Shown: piece by piece, positions 1-6,076 of the stretch
Numbering within the stretch: the stretch's first letter is position 1
Layout of the letters: every line of letters starts with the position of its first letter
DNA from: Thermoplasmata archaeon
Lineage (GTDB): Archaea; Thermoplasmatota; Thermoplasmata; RBG-16-68-12
Length of the DNA stretch: 6,142 bases
Direction of reading: 5' to 3'
NCBI GenBank assembly: GCA_013329855.1
Contig: DUJI01000208.1
Coordinates: 1 to 6,142 of the forward strand
The notes under the pieces: model-generated
The model's database searches: none
Told to the model about the DNA's origin: nothing
The model's input: only the letters and a program-made list of their open reading frames with translations
Made by a program: the position numbers and the translations under genes

Positions 1-309
1 CAGGGACGCCGCGACCAGAGCCGCACCCAGGTAGAGCGCCTTCTGCGGCGGATGGATGCGGCCCGACGGCAGAGGCCGCTTCCGCGTCCGGTCCATGACG
101 GAGTCGATGTCGCGGTCGATGAAGCACGTGATCGCATTGGAGCCGGCGCACCCCAGGGTGATCGCGACCATCCCCAGGATCCAGAGGGTGGGGGACAAGT
201 CCACGGCGGCCCAGCGGGCTCCCACGAACATCCCCACGAACGCCGTGAACGCGAGGAGGGACACCAGCTTGGGTTTCGTCACCTCGACGTACGGTCGGAG
301 GTTCGTCAT
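1..309 (-). CDS. ctaB: Protoheme IX farnesyltransferase (heme O synthase), N-terminal part
   Basis: This gene runs off the left edge, so only the first 103 codons are visible. The enzyme family transfers a farnesyl group to protoheme IX to make heme O for haem-copper terminal oxidases; it is an integral membrane UbiA-type prenyltransferase. The protein opens with YVEVTKPKLVSLL and a first membrane helix (about residues 14-32), then a second helix (about 40-57). The family's Asp-rich signature follows: DRDIDSVMDRTRKRPLPSGR at residues 65-84, which is characteristic of CtaB/CyoE. A third helix begins near residue 91. I chose the ATG at 309 because AGGGAG (positions 321-316) lies six bases upstream; an in-frame ATG at 330 has no such site. 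Oddity: the Asn usually found four residues before the first signature Asp appears to be Thr61, although Asn58 is close by. Its presence implies aerobic respiration. The family call is firm; the lipid substrate is inferred from the family. Confidence 0.9.
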   Translation of the reverse strand, partial: MTNLRPYVEVTKPKLVSLLAFTAFVGMFVGARWAAVDLSPTLWILGMVAITLGCAGSNAITCFIDRDIDSVMDRTRKRPLPSGRIHPPQKALYLGAALVAASL

Positions 310-377
310 GCGCTTCTCCCTGTACGGCATTTCGGGAAGCCCAAACCGGGAGGGTGAATCCTTCGTATGTGCAGTAG
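310..377. promoter_or_regulatory. Leader and presumed promoter region of ctaB
   Basis: This gap lies between the ctaB start and the nitrilase remnant. On the minus strand it holds the ctaB Shine-Dalgarno site AGGGAG (321-316). A weak TATA-like ACATACGA lies around 372-365, about 60 bases upstream of the ATG, and would give a leader of about 35 bases. The box match is poor, so promoter placement is uncertain. The breakpoint that truncated the nitrilase gene lies in or just after this stretch. Confidence 0.35.
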
Positions 378-638
378 GGACTCTTAGAGGAGCTATGGAG
401 AATCCTCGGGACCCGCGGCCTCACCTTCTTCGGCGGCTCGCGCGTCCTCGGCCCCCGGGGAGACGTCCTCTACGAATCCCCCGCCAGGAGCACCAAGGTC
501 CACCTCGTCGACGTCGACTTCCGGATGACGAAGGCGTCCCGCGCGCTCCGTACGGAAGTCCTCGGCGACCGCCGTCCCGCGGAATACCGCCGCCTGCGGG
601 CCCGCGGACCGGACGTCACGCGGTCGACAGGAGACTGA
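378..638 (+). pseudogene. C-terminal remnant of a carbon-nitrogen hydrolase (nitrilase superfamily)
   Basis: The frame from 378 to the TGA at 636-638 reads as the last strand-loop-strand part of a nitrilase-family amidohydrolase. It contains GLTFFGGSRVLGPRGDVLYE, then a short strand reading VHLVDVD, and ends near LGDRRPAEYRRLR. The GGS, P-x-G and D-R-R-P-x-x-Y landmarks and their spacing match the C-terminus of N-carbamoylputrescine-amidase-like and omega-amidase-like enzymes. A stop (TAG, 375-377) lies just upstream in frame. No plausible start precedes the conserved part; the only in-frame ATG, at 522-524, is internal. The catalytic Glu-Lys-Cys residues of this family would all lie in the missing N-terminal two-thirds. 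Recognisable similarity starts at about 400. The tail overlaps the 3' end of the convergent transporter gene by 23 bases. I read it as a decaying deletion remnant; a misassembly at about 330-400 is an alternative. Confidence 0.7.
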
Positions 639-1509
639 TCCCGACCACGAACAGGACCAGGGCCACCCCGATCCGCCAGTCCGGCCGCTCCCGCAGGACC
701 GCCCAGGCCCCCAGGGTCGCGATCACGGGATACGTCCCGGCCACGGGGGCGACCAGGGTGGCCGAGCCCACGTCGTACGCGGTCGTCAGGGCGACCGCCG
801 CGATCCCCCCAAAGAGGAAGACAGCGAGACCGACGGCCCAGACGCGGCCCGGGGCGGGAACCCTTGGCGCGAGCCCCCTTCGCGAGACGGCCCCGATCAC
901 CGCGGCAACGGCCAGGTAGGCGGCGGCCATGAGCAGGAACAGGTTCCCCTCCCCGAGCGCGTCCACCCCCGTCTTCAGGAGAAAGCCCCAGAGGCCCCAC
1001 GTGAGGAACCCGCCCAGGCTGAGCAGGACCGCGGCGCGCCGGTTCGCGCTCGACCGCCGCGGCTCGACCGCGAGGAGGAGCACGCAGGCCATGGTCGTCG
1101 CGATGCCCAGGACCTGGAGACCGCCGAGGGCCTCGCCCAGAAGGGCCACGCTCAAGGCCACGGTGAGCAGGGGGGCGGCGGCCGAGATGGTCCCGACGAG
1201 GCCCACGCTCCCGCGCCGCATCCCCGCGAAGAAGAAGGGATAGCCAACGGCGCCCAGGATGCCGGCCAGGATGGCCCCCGCAATCGCGCCGGCCCCGGCC
1301 GTGATGGGCGCACGCGGGAGGAGGAGCCCGGCCGCGCCGAAGACGAGCCCCTCGGCCAGGATGGCGCCGAGGCCCATGAGGGGCGGCCCGAGCCGGTCCG
1401 TGCTCGGCTTCGCGGCCAGGACGCTCAGGCCGTTGAGGACCGCGGCCGCCAGGGCCAACCCCAGCCACTCGAGCGCCATGCCGGCCCGGGGAGCGGAGGC
1501 CGGAGCCAT
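616..1509 (-). CDS. EamA/DMT-superfamily transporter, ten membrane helices
   Basis: This 297-residue membrane protein consists of two tandem EamA repeats (about residues 12-148 and 158-296), each of five helices, which is the standard drug/metabolite transporter length and layout. Each repeat ends with the family signature. The first has APLLTVALSVALLGEAL (residues 112-128) followed by a helix at 131-148. The second has PVAGTYPVIATLGAWAVLRE (255-274) and a final helix at 279-295. DMT proteins export or exchange amino acids, nucleotide sugars or other small metabolites by secondary transport; the substrate cannot be read from the sequence. I prefer the ATG at 1509 because it lies about 56 bases from the shared TATA-like element. 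The in-frame ATG at 1479 (residue 11) lies closer to helix 1 and remains possible; neither has a clear Shine-Dalgarno site. The gene is divergent from the lysA-like gene, so an amino-acid exporter is a reasonable guess but unproven. Confidence 0.88.
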   Translation of the reverse strand: MAPASAPRAGMALEWLGLALAAAVLNGLSVLAAKPSTDRLGPPLMGLGAILAEGLVFGAAGLLLPRAPITAGAGAIAGAILAGILGAVGYPFFFAGMRRGSVGLVGTISAAAPLLTVALSVALLGEALGGLQVLGIATTMACVLLLAVEPRRSSANRRAAVLLSLGGFLTWGLWGFLLKTGVDALGEGNLFLLMAAAYLAVAAVIGAVSRRGLAPRVPAPGRVWAVGLAVFLFGGIAAVALTTAYDVGSATLVAPVAGTYPVIATLGAWAVLRERPDWRIGVALVLFVVGISLLSTA

Positions 1510-1560
1510 GAGGATTCCGAAGGGGTTGTGAGGCGCCGCGGTCCATGGTACGGACGACGC

Positions 1561-1570
1561 GATTATATCC
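1561..1570. promoter_or_regulatory. Near-symmetrical TATA element shared by the transporter and lysA genes
   Basis: GATTATATCC reads ATTATAT on the plus strand and ATATAAT on the minus strand and stands out in very GC-rich surroundings. Its centre (1565) is 55 bases from the TTG at 1620 and 56 bases from the ATG at 1509. With archaeal initiation about 25 bases from the box, each gene would get a leader of about 30 bases. It may therefore serve both directions. No convincing BRE was seen on either side. Confidence 0.5.
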
Positions 1571-1607
1571 TCGCCCGAAACTCACCGGGACGCCGCGGAA
1601 GACGGAC

Positions 1608-1612
1608 GGAGG
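1608..1612 (+). promoter_or_regulatory. Shine-Dalgarno site that decides the lysA start
   Basis: GGAGG lies seven bases before the TTG at 1620-1622, an ideal spacing. No comparable site precedes the in-frame ATG at 1545. With the TATA element at 1561-1570 it fixes the TTG as the likely initiation codon. Confidence 0.7.
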
Positions 1613-1619
1613 CATCCCG

Positions 1620-2906
1620 TTGGCCGGAATCTACGACTATCTGGAGGACAAGGACGGCATCCTGACCGTGGACGGGGTCAGCTCGGTCGAGCTCGCCTCG
1701 CGGTTCGGCACGCCGCTCTACGTGTACAGCGCGCGGCGCATCCGGGACAACTACCGCCGCATCCACGACGCCTTCGCGGCACGGAGGGAGAATTTCCGGG
1801 CGAACTACGCGGTCAAGGCGAACAACAACCTCTCCGTGTTGGACCTCCTGCGGCAAGAGGGGGCCGGGGCGGACTGCGCGGGCCCCGGGGAGATCCGCAT
1901 GGCCCGGTCCGTGGGCTTCCCGCCCGACCGCATCCTGTACTCGGGGAACTACAACTCGGACGAGGAGCTGCGGTACGGGCTCGAGTCCGGCGCGGTGATC
2001 AACCTGGACGACGGGCCGCTCCTCGAACGGCTCCTGAAGTTCGGCACACCGGAGGCGCTCTGCTTCCGCATCAACCCGGGATTCGGCAAGGGCGCCTATC
2101 CCGGCGTCGTGACGGCCGGCCCGGACGCCAAGTTCGGAATGCGGGAGCGCGAGGCCCTCAAGGCGTACCGCCGCGCGAAGGAAGCGGGCATCGAACGCCT
2201 CGGCGTGCACATGATGGCCGGCTCCAACGTCCTCGAGACCCCGTACTGGGCCGCCATCACGGACCGCCTGACGGGGATCGCCGCACGGATCGCGAAGGCC
2301 CTCCGCATCGAGCTGGACTTCATCGACCTGGGCGGCGGCTTCGGGGTTCCCTCCAAGATCGGCGAGACGCCCCTGCCCATCCAGGACGTCGCGAAGAAGG
2401 TCGTGGACGCGTACGAGCGTCGCCTGGCGAGCACGCCGGGGATCGGGGACCCGACCCTGATGATCGAGCCGGGACGCTACCTCGTGAGCGACGCGGGCAT
2501 CCTCTTGGCCTCGGTCACCCACGTGAAGACGTCGGCGAAGCGCTTCGTCGGCTGCGACGCAGGGATGAACACCCTGCTCCGCCCGGCTCTGTACGGCGCC
2601 TACCACGAGATCCTCCCGGCGACCAAGCTCCGCGCGAGGCGGAGCGTCCGTGCCAACGTGACCGGCCCCATCTGCGAGAACACGGACATGCTGGGCAAGG
2701 ACCGCAGGCTTCCGCGACTCGAGGTGGGGGACCTGCTCGCCGTCCTCAACGCGGGCGCGTACGGGTACGCCATGGCGAGCCGCTTCAACTCCCGGCCGAT
2801 GCCCGCCGAGGTCCTCGTCGTCGACGGGGTGGCGCGCCTCGTGCGGGAGCGGGAGACCCTGGACGACCTCGTGCGCGGGGAGCCCGTGCCGAGTGCCGTT
2901 GCGTAG
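1620..2906 (+). CDS. lysA: Diaminopimelate decarboxylase-type PLP enzyme (fold type III)
   Basis: LysA converts meso-diaminopimelate to L-lysine and CO2 in the cytoplasm. From the TTG at 1620 the protein is 428 residues, the normal family length. The N-terminal alanine-racemase-like barrel has YAVKANNN with the PLP Lys66, the Gly-rich phosphate loop DLGGGFG (236-242), and EPGR (283-286). The C-terminal beta domain has GPICENTD with Cys352 and Glu353, then GDLLAV and NAGAYGYAM with Tyr381. TTG is chosen because GGAGG (1608-1612) sits seven bases upstream and the TATA element (1561-1570) sits about 55 upstream. An in-frame ATG at 1545 would put that TATA box inside the gene and add a 25-residue Arg/Pro-rich extension. 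Oddity: the usual H-x-H-I-G-S motif reads HMMAGS (197-202), so the PLP-stacking His appears to be Met199. A related decarboxylase acting on another D-centre amino acid is therefore possible. It converges on the epimerase gene with a 27-base gap. Confidence 0.82.
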   Translation: MAGIYDYLEDKDGILTVDGVSSVELASRFGTPLYVYSARRIRDNYRRIHDAFAARRENFRANYAVKANNNLSVLDLLRQEGAGADCAGPGEIRMARSVGFPPDRILYSGNYNSDEELRYGLESGAVINLDDGPLLERLLKFGTPEALCFRINPGFGKGAYPGVVTAGPDAKFGMREREALKAYRRAKEAGIERLGVHMMAGSNVLETPYWAAITDRLTGIAARIAKALRIELDFIDLGGGFGVPSKIGETPLPIQDVAKKVVDAYERRLASTPGIGDPTLMIEPGRYLVSDAGILLASVTHVKTSAKRFVGCDAGMNTLLRPALYGAYHEILPATKLRARRSVRANVTGPICENTDMLGKDRRLPRLEVGDLLAVLNAGAYGYAMASRFNSRPMPAEVLVVDGVARLVRERETLDDLVRGEPVPSAVA

Positions 2907-2933
2907 GATGCGGACCGCGAGTCGCAGGGGGGA

Positions 2934-4049
2934 TTACCAGTTGGCGTCCATCTTCTCCACGGCCATCCCGACGCCCTGCACGGGGCGGTTGACGCCGTCC
3001 CGGTAGGTCAGGCCGCCCTCGAAGGGCTGGGCGACCATGGACGTGTAGCCGTCCAGGTCCGTGAACTTCACGTTGCCCACGGAGGAAGCGACGCACAATC
3101 CCGCCGCGGTGCTCAGCTTCCCCTCGACCATGCAGCCCACCATGGCCTCGATGCCGTACGCCTGCGCGGTGATCAGCGTCTTCATGGCCTGGTGGATCCC
3201 GCCGCTCTTGGTCAGCTTCACGTTCACGTAGTCCGCGGCCTCCCGGCGGACCGCCTCGATGACGTCCCGCGGCGACGAGATGCTCTCGTCGAGCATCACG
3301 GCGACGCCGGAGGATTTACGCAAGGTGCGCAGGTCCTCATACGCATGGCGACCCAGAGGCTGCTCGAAGAACAAGGCGCCGGACTCCTGGAGCACGGGAC
3401 TCAGGCGGAGCGCGTCCCGCAGGGAGTAACCCTGGTTCGCGTCCACGTAGAAGCGCTCCGTGGAGAGACGTTCCGCAATCGCGCGGACCCGCGCGATGTC
3501 GTCCTCGACCTTCCCGCCCACCTTGACCTTGATGATCTGGCACTTCTCCGCCTGCAGCTCCTCGAGCTGGCGGAGGCTCTCGTCCACGGGGACGAGACCG
3601 ATCGTGAGGGACGTCGGCAGGTCTGCGAACCGGCCGCCGAGCATCCGGATCACGTGGAGATTCCACGTCTTCCCAAGGAGGTCGTGGACCGCGATGTCGA
3701 TTGCGCTCTTTGCCGTCGGGTTCGCATGGATGGCCGCGTCCACGAAGGCGGAGAAATCCTCCAGGCCGCCGAACGTGCGGCCGGCGAGGGCGTTCAGGAT
3801 CCACTTCGCGGTGGCCGCCACGCCTTCCGGGGACTCGCCCGTGATCTGCGGGATCGTGGACCCCTCCCCGTAGCCCGTGCGCTCGTCGGACCCCAGCTCG
3901 ACGATCGTGCCTAGGTAGTCGGGCTGCACGCCCAGGGAGATCACGAACGGACGGCGGAGCGGGATGCGGAGGAGATGGACCTTGGCCGACGCGAGGCGGA
4001 CGTCGCCAATCTTCGCGTCCAGCCGGACCGACTCGCTCTTCAGAATCAC
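2934..4049 (-). CDS. Dipeptide epimerase of the enolase superfamily (L-Ala-D/L-Glu epimerase type)
   Basis: The 371-residue protein is a muconate-lactonizing-subgroup enolase. Its catalytic barrel has the base motif K174-x-K176 (IKVKVG), metal ligands Asp203 (DANQGY), Glu229 (FFEQPL) and Asp254 (LDES), and the opposite base Lys278 (VNVKLTKSGG). MVGCMVEGKL (303-312) follows, and then D331-x-D333 (FTDLDGY). In L-Ala-D/L-Glu epimerases this last D-x-D binds the dipeptide's alpha-amino group and separates them from muconate cycloisomerases and o-succinylbenzoate synthases. The reaction inverts the alpha-carbon of the second residue of a dipeptide, a step in murein peptide recycling. The N-terminal capping domain (about 17-140) includes the usual IPLRRPF. 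The start is GTG at 4049-4047; no other in-frame start precedes the conserved part. It is divergent from the peptide-binding protein gene and tail to tail with the lysA-like gene. The exact dipeptide cannot be assigned, since this family has many specificities. Confidence 0.85.
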   Translation of the reverse strand: MILKSESVRLDAKIGDVRLASAKVHLLRIPLRRPFVISLGVQPDYLGTIVELGSDERTGYGEGSTIPQITGESPEGVAATAKWILNALAGRTFGGLEDFSAFVDAAIHANPTAKSAIDIAVHDLLGKTWNLHVIRMLGGRFADLPTSLTIGLVPVDESLRQLEELQAEKCQIIKVKVGGKVEDDIARVRAIAERLSTERFYVDANQGYSLRDALRLSPVLQESGALFFEQPLGRHAYEDLRTLRKSSGVAVMLDESISSPRDVIEAVRREAADYVNVKLTKSGGIHQAMKTLITAQAYGIEAMVGCMVEGKLSTAAGLCVASSVGNVKFTDLDGYTSMVAQPFEGGLTYRDGVNRPVQGVGMAVEKMDANW

Positions 4050-4215
4050 GCGACCGCCTGACCCCGGGCGTGGGATGGACGCCGCAAGCTTAAGCGATTC
4101 TCCCGGGCGCGGAGAGCGCGAAGCGGTCCGGGAGCGGTCACAAGTTCGAACCGAGTTCTAAGAAACGAGTAAATAGCGGTCGTGCGGTCCCACGCTCGGA
4201 GAGAGGGCTAGAACC
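4050..4215. promoter_or_regulatory. Divergent control region between epimerase and peptide-binding protein genes
   Basis: This 166-base region separates two head-to-head genes. On the plus strand, GTAAATAG (4169-4176) is a TATA candidate about 44 bases before the ATG at 4216, and GAGGG (4203-4207) is a Shine-Dalgarno-like site eight bases upstream of it. On the minus strand, GCTTAAGC (4095-4088) lies about 42 bases from the GTG at 4049 and could serve the epimerase; no clear ribosome site precedes that GTG. Between the boxes are two overlapping palindromes: GTTCGAAC (4144-4151) and GAAC-CGA-GTTC (4148-4158). They sit just upstream of the plus-strand TATA and may be a regulator site. Box assignments rest on position and AT content only. 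Confidence 0.45.
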
Positions 4216-5967
4216 ATGCTCCGTCGAACGATGATCCTTGTGGTGTCCGTTGTCATCATTTTGATCGTGGCAGGTGTCGCGGCGTTCATCGTGCTGTCGC
4301 CGCCGCCGGCGACCCAGAAGACGCTCGTGTACTACTCCCAGTACGAGATCCAGACCCTCGACCCGGCCGATGCGTACGACTCCGGATCGTTCATCCCGAT
4401 CCAGAACTCGTACGACACGCTGATAAGCTATCCGCTGACCACGATCAACGAGTTCGCGCCCGCCCTGGCCACCGAGATCCCGACCGTCGCGAACGGCGGC
4501 ATCTCCGCGGACGGGCTGACGTACACGTTCCACCTCCGGCAGGGAGTGAAGTTCAGCAACGGCGACCCGTTCACGGCGGACGACGTGGTCTACACGTTCC
4601 AGCGGGTCATCCGGATGAACTCGCCCTCATCGGGTGTGGCGTGGATCGACACCCAGGACCTGAACGTGTCGAGCATCACGAAGGTCGACACCTACACGGT
4701 CCAGTTCAAGCTGACCCACGTCTTCAACCCGTTCCTGCAGACCCTGGCGACGGCCGAGCCCAACGCGATCGTGGACCACCTGGCCGTGGAGGCCAATGGC
4801 GGCATCGTGAACAACCAGGACAACTCCTGGATGACGAACAACACAGTCGGCACGGGACCGTACATGGTCCAGTCCTGGACGCGCGGGCAGCAGATCGTGA
4901 TGGTCCGGAACCCATACTACTGGGGACCCTCCGGCGGCGCGCGCTACGACAAGGTCGTCATGCTGCTGAACGTCCAGCCCTCGACTGCGATTTCCGCGGC
5001 CCGGAGCGGGGATGCGACGATTGCGGACATCCCGTTCACCCAAGCGGCCTCCCTGTCCAACGCGACAAACATCCACGTGATTGTCTCGCCGGTCCCGCGA
5101 ACGTACATGGTCGGGTTCGACATCAACTCCACGCACTCGATCATGGCCAACGCGAGCGTGCGACAAGCCCTGAACTGGGCCTTCCCGTACGACCAGGTGA
5201 TCGCGAACGCCTTCCAAGGCTACGCATCGCCGCTGAATGGACCCGTACCCAAGCAGATTTACCTGGGAACGGACTCCATGCCCACGAAGTACTACAGCTA
5301 CAACCTGACGAAGGCAGCGGCGATCTTGGATGCCGCGGGCTTCACGAAGAACGCGCAGGGACTCCGGTTCGGGGGCACCGCGCTGACGTTCTGGGCGATC
5401 TCCACGATCGGGTGGCAGCCGACCGTCGCCCAGCTGTACCAGGCGGCCCTCCAGCAGATCGGGATCACCCTCGACGTCCACTCCGTCCCCGATGCCGTGC
5501 GCAGCGCCACCCAGAAGACGAACGGGTGGGACTTGATGATCGAGACGTGGGGCCCGGACTACAACGACCCGAGCGACTACGCCCTTCCGTTTGTAGGCAG
5601 CGCGGCGATCGGTGGGGACACGTACCACACCATGTACAGCAACGCGACGATCGACGCGGCGCTGACGGACGCGCAGAGCACGACGAACCTGGCCCAGGAG
5701 ATCGCGGACTACCACACCGTGTGGACCGTGCAGAACCAGAACCCCAGCCTGATCTACATGTGCGTGGCGCAGGCCATCGCCGCGGTGTCCACGTCGCTGA
5801 CGAACTTCACCTACAACGCGATCATCACGTACAATTTCTTCTTCTACCTGCCCGCTTCGGGAACCTCGGCGAGCTCGATGGCGCTCGCGGCGACGGTCGC
5901 TCCCCAGGCGCGGTCGGACGCCCTCCGGACGTTCCTGACCGTGTTCCAGAAGCTGCTGAGGGCTTGA
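4216..5967 (+). CDS. ABC importer peptide-binding protein, family 5 (Dpp/Opp type), membrane-anchored
   Basis: This 583-residue extracytoplasmic binding protein would deliver peptides, or related solutes, to a Dpp/Opp permease. It begins with LRR and a hydrophobic helix (about residues 6-28), followed by a Pro-rich linker. There is no lipobox Cys, and the only Cys is at 516, so it is probably held by an uncleaved N-terminal anchor. Family landmarks in order are QTLDPADAYD (46-55), the signature region FHLRQGVKFSNGDPFTADDV (105-124), GTGPY (212-216), NPYYWG (232-237), VRQALNWAF (315-323), KAAAILDAAGF (366-376) and WGPDYNDPSDY (445-455). There are eight N-x-S/T sequons, at Asn150, 208, 282, 304, 312, 363, 476 and 530, as expected for a glycosylated archaeal surface protein. 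After about residue 553 comes a tail of about 30 residues predicted amphipathic, beyond the usual family end. An ATG five codons in (4231) is a weaker alternative start. Permease genes do not follow within the window. Peptide specificity is inferred from the family and from the divergent epimerase. Confidence 0.88.
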   Translation: MLRRTMILVVSVVIILIVAGVAAFIVLSPPPATQKTLVYYSQYEIQTLDPADAYDSGSFIPIQNSYDTLISYPLTTINEFAPALATEIPTVANGGISADGLTYTFHLRQGVKFSNGDPFTADDVVYTFQRVIRMNSPSSGVAWIDTQDLNVSSITKVDTYTVQFKLTHVFNPFLQTLATAEPNAIVDHLAVEANGGIVNNQDNSWMTNNTVGTGPYMVQSWTRGQQIVMVRNPYYWGPSGGARYDKVVMLLNVQPSTAISAARSGDATIADIPFTQAASLSNATNIHVIVSPVPRTYMVGFDINSTHSIMANASVRQALNWAFPYDQVIANAFQGYASPLNGPVPKQIYLGTDSMPTKYYSYNLTKAAAILDAAGFTKNAQGLRFGGTALTFWAISTIGWQPTVAQLYQAALQQIGITLDVHSVPDAVRSATQKTNGWDLMIETWGPDYNDPSDYALPFVGSAAIGGDTYHTMYSNATIDAALTDAQSTTNLAQEIADYHTVWTVQNQNPSLIYMCVAQAIAAVSTSLTNFTYNAIITYNFFFYLPASGTSASSMALAATVAPQARSDALRTFLTVFQKLLRA

Positions 5968-6036
5968 GGGCCAGGTGAAGGAGAAGCCGATTCGCGAGGT
6001 CGCGCGTAGGGGAAGCGCTCGCCCGACGATTGCAAC

Positions 6037-6065
6037 GCAGGCGTCCCGTAGCCCGGGGCGCCTGC
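6037..6065 (+). terminator. Strong hairpin with T tracts downstream of the peptide-binding protein gene
   Basis: GCAGGCGTCCC (6037-6047) pairs with GGGGCGCCTGC (6055-6065) to form an 11-bp stem with one G-T wobble and a seven-base loop. Downstream on the plus strand come CCCC, TTT (6069-6071) and TTT (6075-6077). It lies 69 bases after the stop at 5967 and just beyond the stop of a convergent frame, the place expected for a terminator or a 3'-end stabilising structure. Archaeal termination depends mainly on T tracts, and these are short, so the role is tentative. Confidence 0.5.
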
Positions 6066-6076
6066 CCCTTTCGATT

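Noticed and set aside
395..640. ATG at 395 after GAGGAG as a start for the nitrilase remnant
   Set aside because: It lies in a different frame from the conserved nitrilase residues and gives only an Arg/Pro-rich product; the spacing of two bases is also too short.
56..919. A 287-codon plus-strand open frame across ctaB, the remnant and the transporter
   Set aside because: It crosses three better-supported features, shows low-complexity Arg/Pro/Thr composition and has no recognisable family.
470..1615. A 381-codon open frame on the minus strand over the transporter gene
   Set aside because: The translation is Arg/Gly/Pro-rich without domains, and it overlaps a clear ten-helix transporter in another frame. 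It is a GC-rich shadow.
2907..2933. A terminator between the convergent lysA-like and epimerase genes
   Set aside because: Only a four-pair TGCG/CGCA stem is present, without a T tract on either strand.
3192..3914. A 240-codon plus-strand open frame opposite the epimerase gene
   Set aside because: It is antisense to an enolase-superfamily gene with all catalytic residues present and has no ribosome site or recognisable fold.
4139..4160. A tRNA T-arm-like GTTCGAA stretch
   Set aside because: The flanking bases do not form a five-pair stem, and no anticodon or acceptor arm can be built around it.
4641..5978. A 445-codon plus-strand open frame inside the binding-protein gene
   Set aside because: It is a +1 shadow rich in Arg, Asp, Gly and His, while the overlapping frame has all the family 5 binding-protein landmarks.
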